From contig CACMXS010000001.1 in assembly GCA_902617715.1 (NCBI GenBank), positions 33,361 through 97,360 on the forward strand: DNA of 64,000 nucleotides. Reading direction: 5' to 3'. The notes below the pieces were generated by a model, which saw nothing but the letters and a program-made list of their open reading frames with translations, searched no databases and was not told where the DNA came from. The translations under genes were made by a program, and so were the position numbers. The DNA is from an uncultured Pelagibacteraceae bacterium. GTDB taxonomy: Bacteria; Pseudomonadota; Alphaproteobacteria; Pelagibacterales; Pelagibacteraceae. This document shows, one piece after another, positions 19,293-29,177 of the stretch. Numbering within the stretch: the first letter of the stretch is position 1; each line of letters opens with the position of its first letter.

Positions 19293-20624
19293 ATGACAAA
19301 AGTAGCAATAATAGGAGCTGGACCATGTGGATTGTCTATGCTCAGAGCATTTGAATTAGCAGAAAAAAATAGTGAAAAAATCCCTGAAATAGTTTGTTTT
19401 GAAAAACAAGAGGACTGGGGAGGTTTATGGAACTATAACTGGAGAACTGGTTCTGATCAGTATGGAGATCCTGTGCATAACAGTATGTACAGATATCTAT
19501 GGTCAAATGGACCAAAAGAATGTTTAGAATTTGCAGATTATTCATTTGATGAACATTTTGGAAAAGCTATTCCTTCTTTTCCTCCTAGAGCAGTTTTGTA
19601 TGACTACATCATTGGAAGAGTAAGCAAAGGAAAATTAAAAAGTAAAATCAAATTCAACACTAGAGTAGTAAATACAATTTATAAAAATGATAAATTTGAA
19701 GTTAGTTATCAAGATAAAGTTAACGATATAGTATTAAAAGATAATTTCGATTTTGTAGTAGTTTCCACTGGACATTTTTCTGTTCCTTACATTCCAGAGT
19801 ATGAAGGGATGAATTCTTTTCCTGGAAGAATTATGCATTCCCATGATTTTAGAGATGCAGAAGAATTTAGAAATAAGAATGTAATAGTTCTAGGCAGTAG
19901 TTATTCTGCTGAAGATGTGGCGCTTCAATGTAATAAGTATGGTGCTAAAAGTGTAACCATTGGATACAGACATAATCCCATGGGATTTAAGTGGCCGAAA
20001 GGAATGAAAGAAGTTCATTACTTAGATAGACTAGAGGGGAAAAAAGCAATTTTTAAAGATGGTACAGAGCAAGAAGCTGATGTTGTAATTTTATGTACTG
20101 GGTACCTTCATCATTTTCCTTTTTTAGAGGAAAATTTACAGTTAAAAACTAGAAACAGACTGTATCCACCAAAGTTATATAAAGGTGTGATTTGGCAAAA
20201 TAACCACAAACTTTTATATCTTGGTATGCAAGATCAGTTTCACACATTTAATATGTTTGACTGTCAGGCTTGGTACGCAAGAGATGTTATAATGAATAAG
20301 ATTAAAATTCCAAATGATAAAGAAATCGAAAGTGATATTAATAAATGGGTTGCTATGGAAGAAAAATTAGAAAATCCAGATCAAATGATTGATTTTCAAA
20401 CTGAATATACAAAAGAGCTTCATGAAATGTCAGATTATCCTAAAATTGATTTTGAATTAATTAGAAAACATTTTAAAGAATGGGAACATCATAAAGTAGA
20501 GGATATTTTAACTTATAGAAACAAATCTTTTTCTTCACCTGTAACAGGTTCTGTTGCCCCAATTCACCATACTCCATGGGCAACTGCTATGGATGACTCA
20601 TTAAAAACTTTTTTAGATAAATAA
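19293..20624 (+). CDS. tmm: Flavin-containing monooxygenase, trimethylamine monooxygenase-like
   Basis: GAGPCGLSMLRAFE, KQEDWGGLWNYNWRTGSDQYGDPVHNSMYRYLWSNGPKE, LGSSYSAEDVALQ; next to TMAO transport/demethylase genes. Confidence 0.88.
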   Translation: MTKVAIIGAGPCGLSMLRAFELAEKNSEKIPEIVCFEKQEDWGGLWNYNWRTGSDQYGDPVHNSMYRYLWSNGPKECLEFADYSFDEHFGKAIPSFPPRAVLYDYIIGRVSKGKLKSKIKFNTRVVNTIYKNDKFEVSYQDKVNDIVLKDNFDFVVVSTGHFSVPYIPEYEGMNSFPGRIMHSHDFRDAEEFRNKNVIVLGSSYSAEDVALQCNKYGAKSVTIGYRHNPMGFKWPKGMKEVHYLDRLEGKKAIFKDGTEQEADVVILCTGYLHHFPFLEENLQLKTRNRLYPPKLYKGVIWQNNHKLLYLGMQDQFHTFNMFDCQAWYARDVIMNKIKIPNDKEIESDINKWVAMEEKLENPDQMIDFQTEYTKELHEMSDYPKIDFELIRKHFKEWEHHKVEDILTYRNKSFSSPVTGSVAPIHHTPWATAMDDSLKTFLDK

Positions 20625-20631
20625 ATTAGAA

Positions 20632-22785
20632 TTAATCAATACCTAGATGTTTTTTTCTTTTTTGAACGTAAGCTCTAATTAAGTTATCAAATATCAAAGC
20701 TATGAAAGCTACACATATACCAAGTGTTAATCCAATACCTGCACCTTTTTTATCTGATAATGCTTTTAAAATATATTGACCTAAATCCTCTGTTCCAATG
20801 AATGCTCCAATGATTACCATAAATAAAGCAAATACAATTGTTTGATTAATACCAAGCATCATATGCGGGAATGCTAAAGGAAATTCTATTTTTGTTAATC
20901 TTTGAAACTTATTTACACCCGACATGGTCGCTGCATCATGTAAGCCAGCTGGAACACTTCTAAGTCCTTCGATTGTATATCTGGTTGCAGGTATAGTTGC
21001 GTAGACTATAACTGCTATTAATACAGATGTATCAGTTATACCAAATAACATCATTACAGGTATCAAATATACAAATGATGGGAATGTTTGAAAAATATCA
21101 CATACACCCAACATAAAATTGGCTGAATGTTTATTTTGAAAACATAAAGTTCCAACAGTAAATCCGATAATACAAGAAACAATTACTCCAAAGGTTGCCA
21201 TGTATGCTGTAACTAAAGCCCTATCCCACCAAGGACTAAATGCGATAAATAAAGTTAAAGCACAAACCACTAGGGCAGAACGTAAACCTCCAATTAAATA
21301 TCCTGCACCAACAACTAAAACTATTGTAGCAATTGCTGGCATCCTTAAATACAGCGCTCTCATTGGTTGAAGCACCTCTTTAATTAACCAGGTGTTAAAT
21401 GCTTTGATATATACGAAGAAAGTATCAAAAATCCAATCAACACCTTTATTCCAAAAATCAGCAGTTGATATTCCTTTGTTGTGTGGAATCTCAAACAAAT
21501 AATTGAATGTGCCTTTAAATAAAAATGTTCCAACATAAGCAAGTATTATTCCAATCACTACTGTTGCAGCAAAAAATAGTAAATTTTTATTTCTTTGATA
21601 AAATGTTAGGTTACCAAAATAATCTTCTTGTTTATTAGCCCAAGCCAATGACATCTTATCTAATAAAATTGCAATTAAGCTGATACATAAGCCTGCCTCT
21701 AGAGCTAATCCAATGTTTAATTGGTTTAATGCTAATAATAAATTAAATCCTAAACCTTTTGCACCAATAAAAGCTGAAATAACTGCCATCGAAAAACACA
21801 CCATGATGACTTGGTTTACTCCAATTAAAATATCTCTTCTAGCAGTTGGAATTAATACTTTAAACATTAATTGAAAATTATTACATCCACTCATTCTGCC
21901 AGCTTCAATAACTTCTGGTGGTACAGCTCTTAAACCTAATATAGTTAACAATATCATAGGTGGAATAGCCACAACCATAGTTATGATTACTGCAGCATGG
22001 TCACCAACACCAAAAAGAACTAACGCAGGAACTAATACTGCGTATTGAGGCATCGTCTGCATTACTAATAATATTGGATATAGAGCTTTTTCAATACGTT
22101 TGCTTTTAAATGCTGCTATTCCTAAGCCTAGGCCAAAAATAAATGACAGTGGTGCCGCAACTAATATGAATGAAAGAGTTTGCATTGAGGGTTTCCATTG
22201 ACCAAAAAGAGAGATGTAAATCATGGTCAAACCTGCAAATAAAGCTAAACCTTTTCCGCTAAGTTTATAAGAAAGTAAAGCTGCACCTGCTGCTACAATA
22301 GTCCAAGGCAAACCAGGTAATTCTGCCCAAGGGTTTTTGTCTATCCAATCCCAACTTGTAAAAGCTACAATCGTTTCAAGACCACCTAATAAAATTTCTC
22401 TTATTAATTCTATTAAAAAAGTCATGAATGCTGTTAAATTTCTACTTATTTGTAAAACTATAGGGCGACTTTTAAATTCTTGAGTATCTTCATTCCAAAC
22501 TTCAATTGGCATCCATTCGTTCATTAAAAAAAATAAAGAATCGTTTATCCAAATAGGCAACCATCCAAGTAATGGAGGCAATCTCCAAAAAACATCAAAA
22601 GCATAGTATCTTACTTCTTTACCCAAAAATACATAACTACTCTGATTAGGATCTTTTACGAATTCTGCTTGACCTCGGATAAATTTATATGTTTCAGGAA
22701 CTTCAATTGCAAAACATAAAGCAAAAAATACAACTAATAAAAATAACCATTGAAATGTTTTTGGATATTTCTTTAAAAGTTCCAT
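20632..22785 (-). CDS. tmoV: ABC transporter permease (glycine betaine/proline/TMAO type, duplicated TMD)
   Basis: 717 aa with two ProW-like permease halves; neighbour of tmm/tdm. Confidence 0.75.
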   Translation of the reverse strand: MELLKKYPKTFQWLFLLVVFFALCFAIEVPETYKFIRGQAEFVKDPNQSSYVFLGKEVRYYAFDVFWRLPPLLGWLPIWINDSLFFLMNEWMPIEVWNEDTQEFKSRPIVLQISRNLTAFMTFLIELIREILLGGLETIVAFTSWDWIDKNPWAELPGLPWTIVAAGAALLSYKLSGKGLALFAGLTMIYISLFGQWKPSMQTLSFILVAAPLSFIFGLGLGIAAFKSKRIEKALYPILLVMQTMPQYAVLVPALVLFGVGDHAAVIITMVVAIPPMILLTILGLRAVPPEVIEAGRMSGCNNFQLMFKVLIPTARRDILIGVNQVIMVCFSMAVISAFIGAKGLGFNLLLALNQLNIGLALEAGLCISLIAILLDKMSLAWANKQEDYFGNLTFYQRNKNLLFFAATVVIGIILAYVGTFLFKGTFNYLFEIPHNKGISTADFWNKGVDWIFDTFFVYIKAFNTWLIKEVLQPMRALYLRMPAIATIVLVVGAGYLIGGLRSALVVCALTLFIAFSPWWDRALVTAYMATFGVIVSCIIGFTVGTLCFQNKHSANFMLGVCDIFQTFPSFVYLIPVMMLFGITDTSVLIAVIVYATIPATRYTIEGLRSVPAGLHDAATMSGVNKFQRLTKIEFPLAFPHMMLGINQTIVFALFMVIIGAFIGTEDLGQYILKALSDKKGAGIGLTLGICVAFIALIFDNLIRAYVQKRKKHLGID

Positions 22786-22787
22786 AA

Positions 22788-23816
22788 TTAATTGTTATTT
22801 TTTCTTCCTCCAAAAACTGTATTGATTATTTTAGTTGGGTTAATAGAGCCAATAATATTTTTATCTTTATCAATTACCGCAACTGTTTTTTCTTGGGTAA
22901 GAATTTTTTCAGCAACGTTTTCTATAATTTCATCTTTTGAAACTTTTAAATCACCAAGATTTTCTTTAGATGTATCCATTACATCCTCAATTAATAACAC
23001 TTTTTCTCTAGGTACTTCTTCTGTGAACTTTCTTACGTATTCAGTTGCTGGATTTAATACTATATTAGCTGGAGTATCTAATTGCTCAATTATACCATCC
23101 TTCATAATTGCAATACGGTCGGCAAGTTTTAAAGCTTCGTCAAAATCATGAGTAATAAACATAATTGTTTTTTGTAGCTTTTCTTGAAGTCTTAAAAACT
23201 CATCTTGCATTTCTTTTCTAATCAACGGATCTAAAGCAGAGAAAGGTTCATCTAAAAACCATATATCCGGTTCTACAGCTAATGATCTTGCAATTCCTAC
23301 TCTTTGTTGTTGTCCTCCTGATAGCTCTCGTGGAAAATAATTTTCTCTGCCATCAAGTCCAACCAACTTAACCATGTCCATTGCTTTATTTATGCTATCC
23401 TCAGTTTTGACACCTTTAATTTGAAGTGGAAAAGCTATATTTTCAACTACAGTTTTGTGTGGAAGCAGAGCAAAACTTTGAAAAACCATTCCCATCTTAT
23501 TTCTTCTTAGATCAATAAGGTCTTTGTTGTTTAATTGTAATAAATCTTGGCCTTCTATAAAAATTTTTCCACCTGTTGCATCAGTTAATCTAGAAATACA
23601 TCGTAATAAAGTTGATTTTCCCGAACCAGACAAACCCATAACAACCAGCATCTCTCCTTTAGAAACTTCAAATGAAGCATTATTAACTCCTACGATACAT
23701 CCATTTTCTTGAAAGGTTTTAGCATCAACATTACCATTTGAATCTTTAAGCATTTTTTCAGCATTTGCTCCGAAAATTTTATAAACATTTTCACATTTGA
23801 TTACTGGTTCAGACAT
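22788..23816 (-). CDS. tmoW: ABC transporter ATP-binding protein (glycine betaine/proline/TMAO type) with CBS-like tail
   Basis: VMGLSGSGKSTLLRC, LSGGQQQRVGIARSLA, LDEPFSALDP; FGANAEKMLKD N-terminus of ProV family. Confidence 0.8.
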   Translation of the reverse strand: MSEPVIKCENVYKIFGANAEKMLKDSNGNVDAKTFQENGCIVGVNNASFEVSKGEMLVVMGLSGSGKSTLLRCISRLTDATGGKIFIEGQDLLQLNNKDLIDLRRNKMGMVFQSFALLPHKTVVENIAFPLQIKGVKTEDSINKAMDMVKLVGLDGRENYFPRELSGGQQQRVGIARSLAVEPDIWFLDEPFSALDPLIRKEMQDEFLRLQEKLQKTIMFITHDFDEALKLADRIAIMKDGIIEQLDTPANIVLNPATEYVRKFTEEVPREKVLLIEDVMDTSKENLGDLKVSKDEIIENVAEKILTQEKTVAVIDKDKNIIGSINPTKIINTVFGGRKNNN

Positions 23817-23882
23817 AGATTCCTAATTAAGTTATATGAAATTAAGATAAAATTAAATCCATAATATTAATATTTTTCCTCC

Positions 23883-24434
23883 TTAAAAATTTTTAATATA
23901 GTAAACCCTAGTATCAATTCCTGTGCTTAAAAAACTTAATGCTTCGCCACTAACAGATATTGATTCATTCACTCCAACATTATCTCCACTTACTGTAAAA
24001 CCTGCATAACATTTATTTTTCTCTTCATCCCACTTAACAAAAGTTTCATCGATTTTATTCCCATTAATTGTGTAGATTTCGTGTGCTCTAAAATTTAAAA
24101 AATTTGCACCCATAATTGCTCTTTGAGGAATGAGTTTTGTTGCTTTACAAACTTGTTCATATACTTCATCTGTTAATTTATAATGATCAGTACCGTCAAA
24201 AGTTACTAATATTCCTGAAGGTAATTTAGATATTAATTCACTTAATTTTTTTTCTTCCGCAATTCTTTCTTCTTCCAATTTCATTTTTCTTACAAGCTCA
24301 TCACCACCACCAAACATAATATTTAAAACTGAAAATGAAAAAAATATAATTAGAACTATTAGTACCAAACCTCCAAATTGTTTTACAGTTTCTGGTAAAT
24401 CCTTAATCTTATTTAAATAATTTTCTTTTGACAT
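23883..24434 (-). CDS. Hypothetical single-TM protein (start reassigned to ATG at 24434)
   Basis: MSKENYLNKIKDLPETVKQFGGLVLIVLIIFFSFSVLN; ATG overlaps MORN gene stop (TAATG); ORF-track N-terminal extension overlaps the MORN CDS. Confidence 0.65.
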   Translation of the reverse strand: MSKENYLNKIKDLPETVKQFGGLVLIVLIIFFSFSVLNIMFGGGDELVRKMKLEEERIAEEKKLSELISKLPSGILVTFDGTDHYKLTDEVYEQVCKATKLIPQRAIMGANFLNFRAHEIYTINGNKIDETFVKWDEEKNKCYAGFTVSGDNVGVNESISVSGEALSFLSTGIDTRVYYIKNF

Positions 24435-24811
24435 TATTCTTGTAGCTTTCCATTTTTCCATGTGCCTGATTTCTGTGTTCCATCTGATGAGGTAAAAGTT
24501 CCTGTTCCATTCATAAATCCTTTTGCCCATTCACCTTCATAAGTTGAGCCATCAGGAAAAGTTAAAACACCTACTCCACTCCATTCACTGTTTTTAAACT
24601 CACCCTTGTAGATGTATCCGTTGGGCCAAGTTTCAACTCCTTGACCATTTTTTTTTGTTCCTACCCATTCACCTTCGTAAGTAGTCTTATCTGTATAAAC
24701 CCATTTACCAAAACCATTTTCACAATTACCTTCTTTGCAACCAGTACTTCGTGCTAATGCAACTGATGAAATGAGCAAACATAAAATTATGCTGAGAAGG
24801 TATTTTTTCAT
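24434..24811 (-). CDS. MORN-repeat protein with signal peptide
   Basis: Repeats YEGEWVGTKKNGQGVETWPNG / YKGEFKNSEWSGVGVLTFPDG / YEGEWAKGFMNGTGTFTSSDG. Confidence 0.9.
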   Translation of the reverse strand: MKKYLLSIILCLLISSVALARSTGCKEGNCENGFGKWVYTDKTTYEGEWVGTKKNGQGVETWPNGYIYKGEFKNSEWSGVGVLTFPDGSTYEGEWAKGFMNGTGTFTSSDGTQKSGTWKNGKLQE

Positions 24812-24845
24812 AACAACACTTTACACAAAATTTTCTAAAAAAAAA

Positions 24846-25307
24846 TTAGACTTTTTGGTCATGTTTAGTACATGAATATATTGAAATATATTTTTCTGCA
24901 TTTTCACTTTTTATATTTTTTGTAATTTCATGAATCAATTCTCCTGTTTTTCTGGTAATTATGCCTGACTCTGAATAATTTTTTTCTTGATCAATCGACT
25001 TAAATAAAACTACATCTTTATTCACAACTTTTACATTTAATTTTGCTGACTCTGAAAGAAACAGTGACAATCCTTTAATTAAAAGTGTCTCTGGTTTTTT
25101 TGACTGTATTTCAAATTCATCCAAACCTTTTTCATTCAAATCTTTAGCTAAAAAAGTTTGATAATTATATTCTGAATTTTTAATTATTTTTTTATCTAAA
25201 TCACAGACAAACTTAAGATCAATATTTTCATTAATACTCACATCTTTTGCAAAAGTTTGATTAAAAAATAATAAACTAATGAATATACTTAAAAAATATC
25301 TAATCAT
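24846..25307 (-). CDS. Hypothetical secreted protein
   Basis: N-terminal signal-like MIRYFLSIFISLLFFNQTFAKD. Confidence 0.6.
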   Translation of the reverse strand: MIRYFLSIFISLLFFNQTFAKDVSINENIDLKFVCDLDKKIIKNSEYNYQTFLAKDLNEKGLDEFEIQSKKPETLLIKGLSLFLSESAKLNVKVVNKDVVLFKSIDQEKNYSESGIITRKTGELIHEITKNIKSENAEKYISIYSCTKHDQKV

Positions 25308-25317
25308 TAAATTTTTC

Positions 25318-25354
25318 CTAAAAAAAAATCTCCCCCAACATTGTTGGGAGAGAT
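25318..25354 (-). terminator. Rho-independent terminator just downstream of the SBP gene
   Basis: On minus strand ATCTCTCCCAAC-AAT-GTTGGGGGAGAT then a run of T. Confidence 0.9.
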
Positions 25355-25378
25355 CTAAAGATTTAATCGCTTTTAACC

Positions 25379-26326
25379 TTATTTAGTAAAAGCTTTCCAA
25401 ACTTTCTTATTATCTTTCAGCCATTTTTTAGCTGCATCTTCATGAGTCATTTTGTCAATGTCAACTAAAGCTGCCATTGCACCAATTTGACTTGTTGTGA
25501 AAGAAAGTTTTTTGAACATAGCTGCTGCTTTTGGATGAGTTTTTGGAAAATCAGCGTTAACTGCTTTTTTCAAATAACCATCCGGCGAACCACATTTTCC
25601 ATCCCCACCATCTTCAGGTCTGCAACCTGCTGTGTATGGAGGAAAGTCGATAAATGTAAAACCAGCACCATCTGTAAAGTTAGGTGTCCAGTTAAAGATG
25701 ATTGTTCCTCTTCCTTCTTTTTCAGCTGCTGCTAACTCTGCCCAAAGTGCATCGGCACTTCCAGCAAATTTAACCCACCAAAGATTTCCCAAACCTAAAG
25801 CGTCAACCCTTTGTGGAATTAAATCACCATGCCAAGTTTGTGGACCTTCCAACATTCTTCCTTTTCCATCTGGAGAGTCAGGTGTTGTAAAGTTTTTAGC
25901 ACAGTCAGGATTTTTTAAAGCAGTCCAGTCTGGTAATCCAGGACATAATCCTTTTTCAGCAACCCAGTTTGGATATCCCATATCTTCAAGTGTTCTTGCT
26001 TCATGGTCACCCCAGTCTAACAATCCACCTTTATCCAAAGCAGTTGTGAAAGATTTACCAAAAGCAGACTCCCATACTTCATGAGATAAAGTTACGTCAC
26101 CAATTCTTATTGACTCGTAAACTGCTTGAGAGTCAGCGTTAACATATTTAACATTATTTCCCATATCTTCCATAATTCCACCAATAACGTAAGCCATTAC
26201 AATTTGGCTTGACCAGTTATGTGTTGGGATCACGATGGGTTTTTTGCTATCTGCTGCATTTGATATCCCAGTAAAACTTACTACTGAAATTATCATTGCA
26301 GATATTAATGATATTATTTTTCGCAT
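25379..26326 (-). CDS. tmoX: Periplasmic substrate-binding protein, TMAO/glycine-betaine type
   Basis: Signal peptide; PIVIPTHNWSSQIVMAYVIGGIMEDMG, OpuAC-like; linked to tmm/tdm. Confidence 0.78.
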   Translation of the reverse strand: MRKIISLISAMIISVVSFTGISNAADSKKPIVIPTHNWSSQIVMAYVIGGIMEDMGNNVKYVNADSQAVYESIRIGDVTLSHEVWESAFGKSFTTALDKGGLLDWGDHEARTLEDMGYPNWVAEKGLCPGLPDWTALKNPDCAKNFTTPDSPDGKGRMLEGPQTWHGDLIPQRVDALGLGNLWWVKFAGSADALWAELAAAEKEGRGTIIFNWTPNFTDGAGFTFIDFPPYTAGCRPEDGGDGKCGSPDGYLKKAVNADFPKTHPKAAAMFKKLSFTTSQIGAMAALVDIDKMTHEDAAKKWLKDNKKVWKAFTK

Positions 26327-26426
26327 TTATTCCCCTTTCTTAATATTAAGTGTGAATAGTATGTGCTTAAGTAAAATGATAGTCAACCACTAGATATTTA
26401 TATATTATAACAATAGATTATAAAAA

Positions 26427-28766
26427 ATGTCGCAAACTACATTAGATATTAGAGAGCCGGGATTAAATGTACTACCACCTGGAGTTGAAAGACACATTGT
26501 AAACGCGGGTGGACTTACTGGTTTGCAAATTTTTCCAGATGATGAAATAGAAATTATTAATGATGAGGGAAATCAAATTTGTGAAATAATTTGTTTTGAT
26601 AAAGATGGAAAATCTGAGCTTGGAATTTTAAATCAAAAAGAAAATAGTAAAAAAAGTTTTATTAAGGAAATACTTAATAGAAAAGATGAAAGTTCTTTAG
26701 TCACAAATCTCCAATTAAAGAAAAGAAATTTAGACATAAATAAATCTAAATCATCTATTCTTTTTGATGACAAAACACCAAGTGGAGAAAAAATAAAGAT
26801 TAAATCAAAAGATAAATGCTTCGTAATTTTTTCAGCTCCACAAAATGATATGTTGGTCAGTGAACAAAATCCTTCAAGCGATTTAACAATATTTATAAAA
26901 AGAGCAAAAATTGTTAATGATAAAGAATTATCGATTATACCTGATCCAGTCTATGAACCTAATTACGAAAAGAATATTGACAGAGAAACTGCAATTTCTT
27001 TTCAAGTAAGAGAAGGTGATTATATTCAAGTTATAAGTCCAGCAGGAAGACAATGTTCGGATTTTGTGGCATTTGATACAAGAAAGCTTGATAAAAAAAT
27101 TGAGAAAGGTCTTGATTGGCAAACAACAAGAACTTTTATGGGTAATACTTTCCCAGGACCAGGATTGTTCTCAAAATTTTATGACACTGATCACGAGCCA
27201 TTAGTAGAAGTTATAAGAGATACTGTTGGCAAACATGACACTTTTAACTTAGCTTGTACTTCAAAATATTACGAAGATGCAGGTTATTTTGGTCATCCAA
27301 ATTGTTCTGACAATCTAAACAACTCAATGGAAAAATATGGTGTTCAAAAACAAAAAGGATGGCAAGCAATTAACTTGTTTTTTAATACTTCGTCTACAGG
27401 CTTAAACTCTGTTATTTCTGATGAGTCGTTCGCAAGACCTGGTGATTATGTGATGTTTAGAGCTTTAAAAGATTTAACTATTGGAACTACCGCATGTCCA
27501 AGTGATATTGATGCATGTAATTCATGGAATCCAACTGATATTTTTGTTAGAACCTATGACAAGAAAAAAGAATTTTCAAAATCTTTTGCTTTTAGAATGA
27601 AAACTGACTCTGAAAAAAAACTTACAAGAAATTCTGGTTTTTATGAAAGAACATCAAAATTAACTAGAAACTTTATTGATGCAAGAGGATTTTGGTTACC
27701 CAATGATTACACCAAACATGGTGTGGTAGAAGAATATAATGCATGCAGAGAAAATGCAGTTCTGATTGATTTATCTTCTTTAAGAAAATTTGAAATTATT
27801 GGACCAGACGCTGAAGAGTTAATGAATTATACATTAACAAGAAACATCAAAAAACTTTCTGTTGGTCAAGTTGTTTATTCTGCTATGTGTTATGAAAATG
27901 GAATGATGTTTGATGATGGAACATTATTAAGATTAAGTGAAACTGGTTTTAGGTGGATTTGTGGAGATGAATATGCTGGTGAATGGTTAAAAGAAGTGGC
28001 TAAGAATAAAAACTTTAAGGTAAATGTAAAAAACTCAACAGATCAAATTAGCAATGTTTCTATTCAAGGACCAAAAAGTAGAGAAATCTTAAAAAAATTA
28101 ATTTTTACCCCACCTACCCAACCATCAATAGATGAATTAGAATGGTTTAGGTTTACAATTTGTAGAGTTGAGGAACTTCAAGGTATTCCATTAATTGTTT
28201 CAAGAACAGGTTATACTGGTGAACTTGGTTATGAAGTTTGGTGTCATCCAAAACATGCTCCCGAGGTATGGGATAAACTTATGGAAGCTGGAAAAGATCA
28301 CGGTTTAATCCCTGCAGGATTTGCTGCTTTAGACAAATTAAGAATTGAGGCAGGTTTAATTTTATTTGGTAATGAATTTGATGGTCAACAAGATCCATTT
28401 GAAGCTGGGATTGGTTTTGCTGTTCCACTAAAAACAAAAGAAGAAGATTTTATTGGAAAAGAAGTTTTAAAAGAGAGAAAAGCCAATCCACAAAAAAAAC
28501 TTGTAGGTTTGGAGCTTATTGGAAAAGAACATGCTGGTCATGGTGATTGTGTGCATGTTGGAAGATCGCAGGTCGGAATAGTTACGAGTGGTTGCTTGTC
28601 GACAACTCTTAACAAAAATATTGCATTATGTAGAATTGATACCCAATATTCAGAACCTGGAACAGAGGTTGAAGTTGGAAAAATAGATGGTCATCAAAAA
28701 AGAATTTCAGCAAAAGTTGTGGTATTTCCTCATTTTGATCCTAAAAAAACTAGAGTAAGATCCTAA
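26427..28766 (+). CDS. tdm: DUF1989 + GcvT fusion, trimethylamine-N-oxide demethylase-like
   Basis: 779 aa; N-terminal DUF1989-like (AGRQCSDFVAFD... ), C-terminal GcvT (VSRTGYTGELGYEVW, FAALDKLRIEAGL). Confidence 0.85.
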   Translation: MSQTTLDIREPGLNVLPPGVERHIVNAGGLTGLQIFPDDEIEIINDEGNQICEIICFDKDGKSELGILNQKENSKKSFIKEILNRKDESSLVTNLQLKKRNLDINKSKSSILFDDKTPSGEKIKIKSKDKCFVIFSAPQNDMLVSEQNPSSDLTIFIKRAKIVNDKELSIIPDPVYEPNYEKNIDRETAISFQVREGDYIQVISPAGRQCSDFVAFDTRKLDKKIEKGLDWQTTRTFMGNTFPGPGLFSKFYDTDHEPLVEVIRDTVGKHDTFNLACTSKYYEDAGYFGHPNCSDNLNNSMEKYGVQKQKGWQAINLFFNTSSTGLNSVISDESFARPGDYVMFRALKDLTIGTTACPSDIDACNSWNPTDIFVRTYDKKKEFSKSFAFRMKTDSEKKLTRNSGFYERTSKLTRNFIDARGFWLPNDYTKHGVVEEYNACRENAVLIDLSSLRKFEIIGPDAEELMNYTLTRNIKKLSVGQVVYSAMCYENGMMFDDGTLLRLSETGFRWICGDEYAGEWLKEVAKNKNFKVNVKNSTDQISNVSIQGPKSREILKKLIFTPPTQPSIDELEWFRFTICRVEELQGIPLIVSRTGYTGELGYEVWCHPKHAPEVWDKLMEAGKDHGLIPAGFAALDKLRIEAGLILFGNEFDGQQDPFEAGIGFAVPLKTKEEDFIGKEVLKERKANPQKKLVGLELIGKEHAGHGDCVHVGRSQVGIVTSGCLSTTLNKNIALCRIDTQYSEPGTEVEVGKIDGHQKRISAKVVVFPHFDPKKTRVRS

Positions 28767-29116
28767 TGGCAAAAACTACAAAAGATTTATTAGAATTTTG
28801 GGAAGATCAAATGAAACTTTCTCATACATCTAGTAATTATTTTTTTAGAAAGTCTCCATCACATTATCACATGATGCTTCTTGTGATGCATGCTTTTAAA
28901 TATAAAGAAAATCTGACAGTTGAGGAATTGAAAACTAAATTATTTAAGACCTCACGACCAAAGTCTGCTTTAATGATAAATGAAGCGTGTGAAAAAGGTT
29001 TTTTTTTTCTTGAAAAAACATCTGGTGATCAAAGAAAAAAACACATTAAACCTAGCGAGTCATTTATTGAAGAATTCAATCAATATCTGGCAACACTAAA
29101 AAATCTAAGCTTCTAA
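28766..29116 (+). CDS. Small winged-helix (MarR-like) putative regulator
   Basis: YHMMLLVMHAFKYKENLTVEELKTKLFKTSRPKSALMINEACEKGFFFLEKTSGDQRKKHIKPS reads as wHTH recognition helix plus wing; TAATG overlap with tdm. Confidence 0.5.
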   Translation: MAKTTKDLLEFWEDQMKLSHTSSNYFFRKSPSHYHMMLLVMHAFKYKENLTVEELKTKLFKTSRPKSALMINEACEKGFFFLEKTSGDQRKKHIKPSESFIEEFNQYLATLKNLSF

Positions 29117-29177
29117 AGAATAAATAACTAATTACTTATATATTTTATATATATAAAAAATTATATATTTACGTCGC

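Noticed and set aside
24435-24530. N-terminal extension of ORF 23883..24530
   Set aside because: Overlaps the MORN CDS; ATG at 24434 forms a TAATG junction and precedes a normal N-terminus
22792-26084. Antisense ORFs such as 22792..23151 +, 25487..25735 + and 25632..26084 + (150 aa)
   Set aside because: They lie fully opposite well-supported ABC transporter genes; sequences are low-complexity Ser/Cys-rich shadow translations without domains
29117-29177. AT-only palindromic stretch (ttatatattttatatatataaaaaattatatatt)
   Set aside because: Simple AT low complexity in an AT-rich genome; likely just a promoter region, no specific symmetry
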